Shown: positions 7,470 to 16,768 of the stretch, piece by piece
Layout of the letters: every line of letters begins with the position of its first letter
Position numbering within the stretch: position 1 is the stretch's first letter
NCBI GenBank assembly: GCA_964586145.1
Contig: CAZPHH010000026.1
Span: forward strand, 1 to 53,459
From: JAFGJQ01 sp964586145
Lineage (GTDB): Bacteria > Planctomycetota > Phycisphaerae > UBA1845
Reading direction: 5' to 3'
DNA: 53,459 nt
Position numbers and translations under genes: made by a program
Notes under the pieces: model-generated
What the model was told of the DNA's origin: nothing
Seen by the model: the letters and a program-made list of their open reading frames with translations, nothing else
The model's database searches: none

Positions 7470-9608
7470 TCAGGGCCGGCCGGCCGGCGGCGCGATCGAA
7501 TCGGCCGACCCTGCGTTGGCCGCGTCCGGCCGGCGAACCAGGGCCACCAGCCGCTGGTCCGTACGCAGGGGGACATCCACTGGCGGCGGGCATTGCAGGG
7601 AGCCGTCCGGTTGTTCGATGGCGATGACGTGGATGCCGAACGCCTGCCGCAGATCAGCCTCGCGCAGCGACTTGCCGATGGCCTGCAGGGGAACCAGCAG
7701 CCGCTGAATCTGGTGTTCGCGGGTGGGGGCCAGGCCCGTCAGCAACTCGTGCAACTGGCCTTCGCGTTCAATGGCGGCCAGGCCGTGGTGCTCGCGCACG
7801 GCCCAGCGCTCCATCACCTCCACCTGGTGTCGGACGGCCCGAAACACGCGTTCCCGCGTCAACATGCCGAGCCAGCGGCGTGCGGGATCGCTGGAGACGA
7901 CGGGCAGCACTTCGTACTCGTTACTCCGGAAGCGTTCGAGCACTCGATAGACGCTCTCGTGCGGATGCACGGTGGGCACGTCGGGCGTCATCATGTCCAG
8001 GGCAATGACGATGTCGCCGAGTTCAGGCACGTCAACGGTTCGGTGGATTTCCGCGGTGGAGATCAGGCCGAGCAACTGATCGCCTCGGGTCACGGCGAAG
8101 ACCGGCTTGGCGCCGTACCGGACGTGCTCCAGCATCTCTGCGAGGGGAGCGTCGGGGCTGACGACGGGCGACCACGACCGCTCCATCAACTGGTCCACGC
8201 GCCAGGATTCGAGCATGTGAATGACGGCGTCGCCGGCGTGGGCAGGCGACTCGGCAGAGCCGCGTACCTGTTCATGGTTGACGCCCCATCGCCGGCCGAT
8301 GACGTACGCGCTGATGCAGACGAGCATGAGCGGGACGATCAGCCCGTAACTGCCGGTCATCTCCGTGACCATGACGATGGCTGCGAGCGGCGTTCTCATG
8401 CTGGCAGCCAGGACGCCTCCCATGCCGACGGGGATGAGCGCCTGGCGCAGCCCTTCGGGGAATTGGCCGGGGTAGGCCGCTTCGCACAAGGCCCCCAGAA
8501 AGGCGCCGACCGTTCCGCCGATGAACACCACGGGGCCGAGCAAGCCGCCGGAGGCGCCGCTCCCGACGGTGAACCCGGTAGCCAGGCATTTGGCCAGCAC
8601 GACGGCGGCGAAGAAGGCGGACCACCGCCACCAGTTGACCGCGTCGGGATCACCGAAGAACAGGGGAGCGGCTTCCGGGGCCGTCATGGCGTTCTGGACG
8701 AATCGATACTCGCCGTCCATGACCTGCGGGAGAAGGCAGGCCAGAGCGCCCGTGGCCAGTCCCCCAAGGGCCGGTGTGACCCAGCGGGGCAGACGTGACC
8801 GCGGGACCAGCCCGTGCTCCACGACCCGCACGCACGTGGCGAAGACAATGCTGACCCCGCCGCAGAGCAGCCCGAGAAGGGCATACGGAATCAGTTCGAT
8901 GGGCGACGCAAACGCGAGTCGGCTGGCGCCGTAGAGCATGTGCTCACCCGTGCCGCAGAGAAGCATGAAGGTGGAATACCCAAGAACGGAAGAGACGACG
9001 GAGGGCACGATGGCTCCGGCCTCGAATTCCGGCTCGCGGTAGAGCACGCTGGCCGCGAACAGCGCGCCGCCCAGCGGGGCCTGAAACACGGCGCCGATGC
9101 AGGCGCCGCAACCGGCGATGAGCAGCACACGCCGCTCGCGCGGCGTCACCCCGAACGCCCGCCCGATCCCGGAGCCCAGTGAAGCGCCCATGGCCGCGGT
9201 GGGGCCTTCCGGCCCGGCCGATCCGCCGCAGGCGATGACCCAGACCGCGGCGGCCGCCTTGACCAGCGGACCCTTCATCGGCAGCCGGCCCATGTCGTGG
9301 TGAAACGCCCGAATGAAGACGTCGACCCCATGGCCGGTGACCTGAGGGCACACCAATCGCACCACGATGCCGGAGACCAGCCCCCCCAACGCGGGCAGCA
9401 ACAGAACGCCCCAGCGGAACGTGAGGAACCCGGACGAGCCCAGGTGCGTGAAACGCCCGACCAGACGCTCGGACCCGAATGACAATGCCGATTCAAACCC
9501 GGCGGCCGCGGCGCCGCCGAGAATCCCGGCCAGCGCGCCGAGCACCAGAAACCGCCCCCATTGCGGAACGCGCGAGATGAACGCGGTAACGATCTTCGGT
9601 CTGTTCAA
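7470..9608 (-). CDS. ClC-family chloride channel/transporter with CBS pair
   Basis: 712-residue inner-membrane ion transporter. The membrane domain has the ClC signatures GSAGPEGP (with the gating glutamate) and GSGASGGLLGP; the first selectivity motif, usually GSGIP, reads GHGVD. After the membrane part come two CBS domains (about 475-600, with MTPDVPTVHPHESV) that in this family bind adenine nucleotides, and a C-terminal TrkA-C/RCK-like domain (HQIQRLLVPLQAIGKSL onward). The gene begins with TTG at 9608, chosen because GGAGGT stands 5 bases upstream; it encodes the typical start of the family. Whether it is a channel or a proton antiporter, and for which anion, cannot be decided here. Confidence 0.93.
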   Translation of the reverse strand: MNRPKIVTAFISRVPQWGRFLVLGALAGILGGAAAAGFESALSFGSERLVGRFTHLGSSGFLTFRWGVLLLPALGGLVSGIVVRLVCPQVTGHGVDVFIRAFHHDMGRLPMKGPLVKAAAAVWVIACGGSAGPEGPTAAMGASLGSGIGRAFGVTPRERRVLLIAGCGACIGAVFQAPLGGALFAASVLYREPEFEAGAIVPSVVSSVLGYSTFMLLCGTGEHMLYGASRLAFASPIELIPYALLGLLCGGVSIVFATCVRVVEHGLVPRSRLPRWVTPALGGLATGALACLLPQVMDGEYRFVQNAMTAPEAAPLFFGDPDAVNWWRWSAFFAAVVLAKCLATGFTVGSGASGGLLGPVVFIGGTVGAFLGALCEAAYPGQFPEGLRQALIPVGMGGVLAASMRTPLAAIVMVTEMTGSYGLIVPLMLVCISAYVIGRRWGVNHEQVRGSAESPAHAGDAVIHMLESWRVDQLMERSWSPVVSPDAPLAEMLEHVRYGAKPVFAVTRGDQLLGLISTAEIHRTVDVPELGDIVIALDMMTPDVPTVHPHESVYRVLERFRSNEYEVLPVVSSDPARRWLGMLTRERVFRAVRHQVEVMERWAVREHHGLAAIEREGQLHELLTGLAPTREHQIQRLLVPLQAIGKSLREADLRQAFGIHVIAIEQPDGSLQCPPPVDVPLRTDQRLVALVRRPDAANAGSADSIAPPAGRP

Positions 9609-9694
9609 GGCGACCTCCGCCTGGGAGAACGGATGGCTGGTGGATCGCAGGCCGACACGGCGACTTCAACAACGCGGTATATCGGCCCGCCTGG

Positions 9695-10681
9695 TCAATC
9701 GATGCCGTGCTCGGCAAGCCATCGCTCCGCGTCGATCGCACCTTTGCAGCCCATCCCCGCTGCGGTGACGGCCTGGCGGTAGACGGAATCGGCCACGTCG
9801 CCCACCGCGAAAACCCCCTCCACGCTGGTGTAGGTGCGATACGGATCCTTCAGCACGATGTATCCCTTGTCGGTGGTTTCGAGCTGGCCGTCGAGGAAGC
9901 CGGTGTTGGGCGTGTGTCCGAGCGCCAGAAACATGCCGGACACCTCCAGGTCGCTCTGCTGTCCCGACTTGACGTTCTTGAGCCGCAGGCCGGTGACCCC
10001 GTTCTTGTCGTCACCGAGGACCTCGTCCACCACGGAGTCCCAGATGACCTTGATCTTCGGGTTGTTGAGCACGCGATCCTGCATGATCTTGCTCGCGCGG
10101 AGTTGGTCGCGCCGATGCACGACATATACGGGATTGGCAAACTTGGTCATGTACGTGGCCTCTTCCATGGCCGAGTCGCCCCCGCCGATGATCGCGACCG
10201 GCTTGCCCCGGTAGCGCGGGAAGGCGCCGTCGCAGGTGGCACAGGCGGTCACGCCGAGGCCCGCCACGCGGAACCGGTGCTCGCTTTCCAGGCCCAGCCA
10301 GTTGGCCGAGGCCCCGGTGGCCACGATCAGCGCGTGGGCCTTGGCCGTGCTGTCGTCGTCCGCCCACACGGTGAACGGCCGCGCCGACAGATCGACGCGG
10401 GTCACGTTGGCGGAAACGATGCGGGTATCGAACCGTTCGGCCTGTTTGCGAAAGGCAGCCATCATCTTCTGCCCGTCGATACCGTCCGGGAAGCCCGGGT
10501 AGTTCTCGACCTCCGTGGTGAACATAAGCTGCCCGCCGGGGATCATTTCGCTGCCTCCGGTGGGCTGACCTTCGTAGACCAGCGGGTTGAGGTTGGCCCG
10601 TGCCGCGTAGACGGCGGCCGTCCAGCCCGCCGGCCCCGATCCGATGATGACGACCTTCTCGAGCGTGTCCTGGTTTGCCAT
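9695..10681 (-). CDS. trxB: Thioredoxin reductase
   Basis: 328-residue flavoenzyme that uses NADPH to reduce thioredoxin in the cytoplasm. FAD-binding GSGPAGWTAA is near the N-terminus, the redox pair CATC is at 147-150 in the standard CATCDGAFP context, the NADPH motif GGGDSAMEEA follows, and the C-terminal FAD motif is VFAVGDVAD. The length is normal. The ATG at 10681 is preceded by GAAGGA; a much longer open frame upstream runs antisense-like through the neighbouring gene and is spurious. No thioredoxin gene adjoins it. It sits 86 bases before the TTG-started ClC gene on the same strand. Confidence 0.96.
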   Translation of the reverse strand: MANQDTLEKVVIIGSGPAGWTAAVYAARANLNPLVYEGQPTGGSEMIPGGQLMFTTEVENYPGFPDGIDGQKMMAAFRKQAERFDTRIVSANVTRVDLSARPFTVWADDDSTAKAHALIVATGASANWLGLESEHRFRVAGLGVTACATCDGAFPRYRGKPVAIIGGGDSAMEEATYMTKFANPVYVVHRRDQLRASKIMQDRVLNNPKIKVIWDSVVDEVLGDDKNGVTGLRLKNVKSGQQSDLEVSGMFLALGHTPNTGFLDGQLETTDKGYIVLKDPYRTYTSVEGVFAVGDVADSVYRQAVTAAGMGCKGAIDAERWLAEHGID

Positions 10682-10787
10682 GATCACCCGTTCCTTCTCA
10701 CTGCGACCCCACCGCCGATCGACGCGATCGGCGTGCCCGTTAGTATTGCCTGCCCGAGCAGGGGCCGCAAGCAGAACGGACGGACGG

Positions 10788-13367
10788 TCAGTACGGCCAA
10801 GGCGTGCGCGGGTCAGGCTCCAGGACGGGGATGGTAAGGGTTTCCAGGCGTTGGAGAAGGTCGGCGTCCACGGCCCGGGGGCTGCCGATGCCGGGCCAGA
10901 CCCCGCAGGCGTCGTGGGATTCGCAGATGACACCGTCGCCGTCCCGGTCCGTGCCGGCCCAGAGGACGACGGCCCCATCCACCGGTGGCAGCGACAGCAG
11001 GAACGAGCCGTCCGGTTCGACCGTGCTGCGGGCCAGAATCCGGCTGCTGACCGCATCCCGCGCGACCACGTGGATCGGATCCGGCGGCCGATCGGCTCCC
11101 GGGACCTCTGCGAACACATCCACCACGACTGCGGCCCCGCCCGCCGGCTTGATGTCGATCGTGCCTCGGTACTGCCCCGGGGCCAGCCCCCGCCGGTCGA
11201 CCAGGGCGCTGAGGGTGGTGAATGTTGCGCTGGCGGACCCGCCGCCGGGTGTGGCACTCAGCCAGGCGTTCCCGGCCCATTCGCGGACGGAGACGTTCTC
11301 GATCACCAGCGTGCCGCCGCCGGCATTCTGAACGTCAATGGACAGGAAGGTTTCCTCCGTTCCGAAGTCCAACACGCCTGTGCTGAGGAAAAGCTCCGGA
11401 GTGGCCGCAGCCAGGCCGGTCGTGATTCGCGCGGCCTCCACGGCTCGCCCGGCATCCACAAGTCCGTAGCCGAACGAGTCGTCACGACCGGGAGGGCCGA
11501 GATCCACAGCCGTGTCGCGCAGAATCTGGCGGATTTGCGCGGAGGACAGCGCGGGATTCACCGAAAGCATGAGCGCCGCGACGCCGGCCACCTGCGGGCA
11601 TGCCATGCTGGTACCGTAGCGATAGGCGTACTCGTAGGTGAGCACGCCGGTGTTGTCCGCGCCGACCGTGCTCAGGAGTCCGGCGGGCTCACCCGCCTCT
11701 CCGGGGACGTCGCTTCCGCCGGGCGCGACCAGGTCGAGCGTGGCCCCGTGGTTTGAGTACCGTGCCAACTCCCCTGCCCAGTCCACCGCGCCCACGGAGA
11801 TGACTTCGTTGTATCCGGCGGGATAGGCGGGCGTGGGCGAGCCCTGGTTCCCGGAGGCCGCCACGAGAACCACACCGGCTGCGGCGGCGTCCCGAACCGC
11901 GGCAGCTATGGTCGCGGAAGGGACTTGCCCGGCACCGCCGTCGAGGCTCATGTTGATCACGTCCGCCCGGCGTCGCGGCAGCGTTCCGGAGATGTTGCTC
12001 AGCCCGGCGGCGTAGCGGATCGCCTCCGAAATCTCGAGGATTTCGCCGATGCTCGCGCGGCCGAGCACGCGGATCGGCATCACACGGCAGCCCCACGTCA
12101 CACCGGAGATGCCGAGCACGTTGTCGGTCATGGCTGCGAGCGTACCCGTTGTGTGGGTGCCGTGAAACGTGCTGGCGTGGAACGCGTCGACGGCATCGCC
12201 GGGATCCGAAGGATCCTCGTCCCGCCCGTCGCCGTCCAGCGCGTTCGCTACGTTGGAGATGAAGTCGTAGCCTTCGATGAACCGACCGCCAAGATCGGGA
12301 TGTTCGTGCAGGACACCGGTGTCGAGCACGGCCACGATGACGTTCGGGCTTCCGGTGGTGATGTCCCAGGCGGCTGGCAGGTTGATCATCTCCGGATAGC
12401 GAAGGCGGTCGTAGAACTGGTCGTTGGGCGTCACGGACGCGCGCATCGTCCGATTCGGCTCGGCGAACCGGACGCCGGCGTGTGCGGACAGCCGCGCCGC
12501 CTGTCCATAGGTCCGCATCCGCGCCTGGTCCGATTTCAGCGTGTCGGGCACGTCCCCCGCCAGGCGGTAGACCCCGCTAGGAGAGTGCTCCAGAATCTGC
12601 ATGCCCTGCTGCTGCACCAGCGCCGCCACGTCCTCAGCCGACAGGGCAGGGTCGAACATGGCGAGCGTATCGCCGAGGACAAGATCGCCCGCCGGCGGAG
12701 CGTATGTGCGTCGATCCATCTGACGGGGCTCGCCGGAGACGCCGGCGGCCCCGTCACTCGAATGAACGGTTGCGGCGGACTCGACCGCACGAACGGAGAT
12801 GTCGAGCGTATACGACCCGCGCCCGATGACCGGCACCACGCAGAGTTCAAACGTCCCGTCCGCAAGGAACGTGCCGCCGGTGTTCCTCGCGAGCACCTCG
12901 GTGTGGCACTCGGCAAAGACCTCGGATGGGGCCCAGTCCAGGCCGCACCGGAAGCGGCGGAAGTCAATGAGGCCCAGGTCCATGTCGAAATCGCTTCCGG
13001 CCTCCGGCTCCGCCGACGTGAGTCGCCAGGCGATCGAGACCGGCTCGGTGGCGATGAAGCGGTACGTATCCACGTCATTGGCGGGCGGACCCGCGTGGAT
13101 GCCCCCGACAATGCGGTAGCGGACTCCCGGTGTGGTTCGCCCGACCAGGTGGGAGCCGTCGGACCAGTCGTTCGGCTCGCGCTCCAGAATGGTGCGAGCC
13201 GCGGGCAGAGGCGAAACCACGCTTCCGGCGACCCGAGGGCCGCCGGCGCTGCTGTTGCCGTTGGGGGGTGTGCCCGATCCGCCGGTGCCTCCGGATTGAC
13301 AGCCGGCCACGACCCAAAGGCACACGCCCAAGGCCCTGCCGACGGACTGTGGGGAACACCTGCTCAT
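10788..13367 (-). CDS. Subtilisin-like serine protease lipoprotein
   Basis: 859-residue exported peptidase of family S8. The start is a signal peptide with a VVAGC lipobox (Cys23) and a Ser/Gly-rich linker. A PPC-like beta domain comes next (EREPNDWSDGS motif, about 60-200), then an inhibitor-I9-like propeptide region, then the catalytic domain with Asp349 (AVLDTGV), His402 (HGTHTTG), oxyanion Asn507 (ASGN) and Ser587 (GTSMACPQ). The triad is complete. The C-terminal 240 residues are beta-rich, with a DRDGDGVICE calcium-loop-like motif. I take ATG 13367 as the start because it opens the signal peptide directly. It is divergent from a second envelope protease gene. Confidence 0.93.
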   Translation of the reverse strand: MSRCSPQSVGRALGVCLWVVAGCQSGGTGGSGTPPNGNSSAGGPRVAGSVVSPLPAARTILEREPNDWSDGSHLVGRTTPGVRYRIVGGIHAGPPANDVDTYRFIATEPVSIAWRLTSAEPEAGSDFDMDLGLIDFRRFRCGLDWAPSEVFAECHTEVLARNTGGTFLADGTFELCVVPVIGRGSYTLDISVRAVESAATVHSSDGAAGVSGEPRQMDRRTYAPPAGDLVLGDTLAMFDPALSAEDVAALVQQQGMQILEHSPSGVYRLAGDVPDTLKSDQARMRTYGQAARLSAHAGVRFAEPNRTMRASVTPNDQFYDRLRYPEMINLPAAWDITTGSPNVIVAVLDTGVLHEHPDLGGRFIEGYDFISNVANALDGDGRDEDPSDPGDAVDAFHASTFHGTHTTGTLAAMTDNVLGISGVTWGCRVMPIRVLGRASIGEILEISEAIRYAAGLSNISGTLPRRRADVINMSLDGGAGQVPSATIAAAVRDAAAAGVVLVAASGNQGSPTPAYPAGYNEVISVGAVDWAGELARYSNHGATLDLVAPGGSDVPGEAGEPAGLLSTVGADNTGVLTYEYAYRYGTSMACPQVAGVAALMLSVNPALSSAQIRQILRDTAVDLGPPGRDDSFGYGLVDAGRAVEAARITTGLAAATPELFLSTGVLDFGTEETFLSIDVQNAGGGTLVIENVSVREWAGNAWLSATPGGGSASATFTTLSALVDRRGLAPGQYRGTIDIKPAGGAAVVVDVFAEVPGADRPPDPIHVVARDAVSSRILARSTVEPDGSFLLSLPPVDGAVVLWAGTDRDGDGVICESHDACGVWPGIGSPRAVDADLLQRLETLTIPVLEPDPRTPWPY

Positions 13368-13471
13368 GCGTTCGTCTCGCCGCGCGCGGTCGTCCACGCC
13401 AACGCGGGATGCTAGGCGCAACCAACTGGCAGGGCAACGCGCCTCGGGGCCGTGGCCTGAATTGATCCGCG

Positions 13472-13500
13472 TTGACCCCGGTGCGCCCGTCCCCTACCCT
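13472..13500 (+). promoter_or_regulatory. Possible sigma70 promoter for gluzincin gene
   Basis: TTGACC and TACCCT are separated by exactly 17 bases, about 40 bases before the ATG at 13540. The -35 is close to consensus; the -10 matches only at three positions, so this is a plausible but unproven promoter. Confidence 0.38.
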
Positions 13501-13539
13501 TACATCCGGCCTGCGGGCCGGAACGTACAGGAGTTTTCC

Positions 13540-14502
13540 ATGACGCAGAACCGGGTCCGCCGCTCCTTCGTGCTCGTCGCTGTGGCGCTCGCAGGCGCGG
13601 GCTGCCAGACGGATCCCTCGCTGCCGGAATTCACGCTGGTGGAGGAGGAGTGGTCGTACGGGCACCGGCCGGGCCGGCTCCTGGTGACGGACCACTTCGA
13701 GATCCGCACGACCGTGTCGGACGCCGAGTTTGTCGAGGCGCTGCCGCTCTTCCTGGAGACGGCCTATCAGCAGTACAGCAGCCTGGTTCCGGCGCCGACC
13801 GCTCCGACGGAGAAGCTTCAGACGTACGTATTCGCGAATCGGGCCGAGTGGGACCGCTACGTGCGAGACACGTTTCCAGCACGGTACCCGGTGTATGCGC
13901 GGATATCGGCCGGAGGTTTTGCGGAGCGGAACCAATGCGTAGCCTACTACATGCCGCAGCGAATCTACACGCTGTCGATCATCGCACACGAAGGTCTGCA
14001 CCAGTACCTCGCCGCGATGTTTCGGGTGCCGGTGCCGGCGTGGCTCAACGAGGGACTGGCGTGCTACTGCGAGACGTTTCAGTTCAGGCGGGGCGTTCCC
14101 ATCTTCACCCCACAGGACAACTCGTTTCGCATGAACTCGCTTCGGCAGTCATTGGCCGGGGACAGCCTGATTCCGCTGAAGGAAATGCTGGCCACCGACG
14201 CCGGCCAGGTGATCGTCCGCAACCAGTCTGCGATGACCCGGGCCTACTACGCCCAGGCCTGGGCCTTGGTTTGCATGCTCCGGCACGGCCTGAACGGCAA
14301 GTACCGCGACGGGTTTGACCGGATGTGCGCGGACCTGGGCCGGCGTGAGTCCGTCGTGCGGGCCCAGGCGGCCCGGATCGCCGCCCCGAACCCGTCGGCG
14401 ACGAGCATGGGCGAGGCCCTGTTCCGCGCGTACATCGCGACCGACCTGGAGAGCTTTGAGGAGGAATACCTGCAGTACATGCGGGATATCTGTGAATTCT
14501 AA
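13540..14502 (+). CDS. Putative gluzincin metallopeptidase lipoprotein
   Basis: 320-residue predicted lipoprotein (lipobox LAGAGC, Cys22) with a zinc-peptidase core: HEGLH at 150-154 fits HExxH, and NEGLACYCE (170-178) supplies the downstream glutamate in the arrangement of the DUF1570/peptidase-MA-like family. The C-terminal part is helical. It would act at the periplasmic face of a membrane; the substrate is unknown. ACAGGAG lies 6 bases before the ATG at 13540. The gene is divergent from the S8 protease lipoprotein, so two envelope peptidases share one intergenic region, and it ends just before a strong bidirectional terminator. Confidence 0.85.
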   Translation: MTQNRVRRSFVLVAVALAGAGCQTDPSLPEFTLVEEEWSYGHRPGRLLVTDHFEIRTTVSDAEFVEALPLFLETAYQQYSSLVPAPTAPTEKLQTYVFANRAEWDRYVRDTFPARYPVYARISAGGFAERNQCVAYYMPQRIYTLSIIAHEGLHQYLAAMFRVPVPAWLNEGLACYCETFQFRRGVPIFTPQDNSFRMNSLRQSLAGDSLIPLKEMLATDAGQVIVRNQSAMTRAYYAQAWALVCMLRHGLNGKYRDGFDRMCADLGRRESVVRAQAARIAAPNPSATSMGEALFRAYIATDLESFEEEYLQYMRDICEF

Positions 14503-14569
14503 CCCGTGCCCGGGCCTTCGATCCTCGGCCGCGCCCCAGGACGCGGCGCCGCCCCCTGCCCGCGCAGCA

Positions 14570-14600
14570 AAACGCCCAAGCGGGGGCGGCTTGGGCGTTT
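14570..14600. terminator. Bidirectional intrinsic terminator
   Basis: A 12-bp perfect inverted repeat (aaacgcccaagc / gcttgggcgttt) closes a 7-base G-rich loop, with A-run and T-run edges that serve either strand. It lies between the plus-strand metallopeptidase gene and the minus-strand tRNA gene, and so can end both transcripts. Confidence 0.85.
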
Positions 14601-14609
14601 GCGGAAGAC

Positions 14610-14682
<73 letters not shown>

Positions 14683-14954
14683 ATCCGCGTTGTGCTGAAC
14701 TTATACACTCGAAATCGACGCCCGGCAAGGCCGCTCCACATTAGGCCGCGGAAACACCTGCATTATCGGGCGGCAGGATGCGGGCGTCGGGCATTTTCTG
14801 CGCCAGGCCCGGCTGTATCGTACAATTTCGGTGGTGGGCGGAGATTTCAATGTGGGGAAGCCCCCCGGCTGCCGGTTTGCGGCGGCCGGGGTTGTGCCGA
14901 CCGGCCGGGAATCCACTTGACCCGGCCGCCCGACATGCCGACGACCCGGGAGCA

Positions 14955-15176
14955 ATGTCCATGGACCTGACCAGCGCCATCGTGCATTTCAAATCCGCTG
15001 AGGTGACCTCCCAGGTTCAGTACGCGGTGGCCGCCAAAATGCTCAAGATGGCCAACGCCCAGGACCGGGCCGTTCTCCAACTGCTGGAGGCGGCCGCCCA
15101 GAGCATGGAGGCCGCCGCAACCGACGTTGCGGACGCCGCCACCGACCTGACGCGGGGCGTGGACGTGTACGCCTGA
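14955..15176 (+). CDS. YjfB-like putative motility protein
   Basis: 73-residue helical, Ala/Gln-rich protein starting MSMDLTSAIVHFKSAEVTSQ, then VQYAVAAKML and AVLQLLEAAAQ. This is the pattern of the small YjfB family (Pfam 'putative motility protein'), usually about 60 residues and found in flagellated bacteria. Its biochemical role is not known. The ATG at 14955 follows GGGAG; a second ATG two codons on is also possible. A TACAAT at 14821-14826 could be a -10 element 120 bases upstream. No flagellar gene is in the window other than the FlgI-like lipoprotein at 2883-4619. Confidence 0.82.
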   Translation: MSMDLTSAIVHFKSAEVTSQVQYAVAAKMLKMANAQDRAVLQLLEAAAQSMEAAATDVADAATDLTRGVDVYA

Positions 15177-15336
15177 CGCACCCGAATTCCGCGGCGTGGC
15201 TCGCGGCGTGATCCTTCAAACCCTCTCCCAAGACCCCAAAACCACCTCTGGAGACCGTGGCTGCGTTCGCGGGAGCGTGCGTATGGAGCGCTTCTCTGCG
15301 TGTCTCCCGGCGCGCGTCATGCGGCAATCCGTGAGG

Positions 15337-15364
15337 TCGACAGGGACGCCTGGGGAGGTATAGT
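15337..15364 (+). promoter_or_regulatory. Probable sigma70 promoter for namZ
   Basis: TCGACA (five of six matches to -35) and TATAGT (five of six matches to -10) are 16 bases apart, ending about 80 bases before the start codon. This is one of the best-formed promoters in the window. Confidence 0.5.
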
Positions 15365-15444
15365 GACGGGTTCGCCGACCGCCCCGGCGGTCCGGCCGAA
15401 TGCGGTTGTGACGGTTCGGATTCCGGTCAACAAGGATGAATGCG

Positions 15445-16692
15445 ATGCAACACTCTGGGCGAAACGGAATGGTAAGCATGGTTCTGATGACACTCTTTGC
15501 CGCCCTGCCGGCCTGCGCTGCCCCACGAGGCTCCGTGCTCACGGGAATTGACGTGCTGGAGCAGGAGGGGTTCAAGACGCTGGACGGCAAGCGGGTCGGG
15601 CTGGTCACGAACCCGACGGGCATCACCCGTGACTTCCGGAGCACGGTCGACGTGCTTCACAAGGCGGAGAACGTGAAGCTGGTCGCGCTGTTCGGGCCGG
15701 AGCACGGCATTCGCGGAAACGTGACGGCCGGCGGCAAGATCACCGATTCCACGGACCCCGCGACCGGTCTGCCGGAGTACTCGCTCTACGGGGCCACGCG
15801 CAAGCCGACGCCGGAGATGCTCAAGGGCATCGACGTTCTGGTCTACGACATCCAGGACATCGGCTGCCGCTCCTACACCTACATCAGCACCATGGCGAAA
15901 GTCATGGAGGCGGCGGCCGAGCAGGACATTGAGGTGGTCGTGCTCGACCGGCCGAACCCGCTCACGGGCAACCGCGTGGAAGGCAACATTCTGGACCCGA
16001 AGTTCCGATCGTTCATCGGGCTGTTCGAGGTGCCCTACGTGTACGGACTGACCTGCGGCGAACTGGCCAACATGATCAACGGTGAAGGCTGGCTGGCCGA
16101 CGGCGCTAAGTGCAAACTCACCATCGTCCCCATGAAGGGATGGCGGCGCGACATGTGGTTCGACCAGACCGGGCTGCCCTGGGTGCCGGCGTCGCCGCAC
16201 GTGCCCCACGCCGTGACGGCCCTGTTTTACGTGGCGACCGGCATCATGGGTGAGCTGCACGTGATCAGCGAGGGGGTGGGGTACCCCATGCCGTTCGAGC
16301 TGGCGGGCGCCCCCTGGATCGATGCGGCGAAATTTGCCGCAGAATTGAACGCCCGGAAGCTGCCTGGCGTGGTCTTCCGGCCGCTCACATTCCGGCCCTA
16401 CTACGGCCCCTACGAGAAGCAGGACTGCGGCGGCGTACAGGTTCACATTCTGGATCGCGATGCGCTGACGCTGGTGGGCGTGCAGTTCCACGTAATGGAC
16501 GTGCATCAGCGGCTCTATCCGGACAAAAAGCTCTTCGGAAGCAAGCGGGACGGGATGTTTGACAAGGCCTGCGGCACCGACCGGGTCCGGTTGATGTTCC
16601 AGGAAGGCCGGTCCGCGGACGATATCCTCAGGGCCTGGGATACGGGGGCGAAGGAGTTCGCCGCCACGCGGGGAAAGTACCTGATGTATTGA
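15445..16692 (+). CDS. namZ: Exo-beta-N-acetylmuramidase NamZ-like (DUF1343)
   Basis: About 415 residues, with a signal peptide ending near LPACAAP, so exported. The body is the DUF1343 family throughout: GIDVLEQEGFKTLDGKRVGLVTNPTG split over the N-terminus, ALFGPEHGIRG, VYDIQDIGCRSYTY, VLDRPNPLTG and EGNILDP. Founding members (GH171) remove terminal MurNAc from peptidoglycan fragments, a cell-wall recycling step. AAGGA is 8 bases before the ATG at 15445, while the ATG at 15436 would place it too close, so I prefer the inner start. The LOG-family gene follows on the same strand after 76 bases. Confidence 0.92.
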   Translation: MQHSGRNGMVSMVLMTLFAALPACAAPRGSVLTGIDVLEQEGFKTLDGKRVGLVTNPTGITRDFRSTVDVLHKAENVKLVALFGPEHGIRGNVTAGGKITDSTDPATGLPEYSLYGATRKPTPEMLKGIDVLVYDIQDIGCRSYTYISTMAKVMEAAAEQDIEVVVLDRPNPLTGNRVEGNILDPKFRSFIGLFEVPYVYGLTCGELANMINGEGWLADGAKCKLTIVPMKGWRRDMWFDQTGLPWVPASPHVPHAVTALFYVATGIMGELHVISEGVGYPMPFELAGAPWIDAAKFAAELNARKLPGVVFRPLTFRPYYGPYEKQDCGGVQVHILDRDALTLVGVQFHVMDVHQRLYPDKKLFGSKRDGMFDKACGTDRVRLMFQEGRSADDILRAWDTGAKEFAATRGKYLMY

Positions 16693-16768
16693 CGCGACCG
16701 AACGCACGACCGCCGGCAGCGCCTCTGCGTGGCGACCGCAGCCGTGTGCGGGGACGAGGATCTCGACC

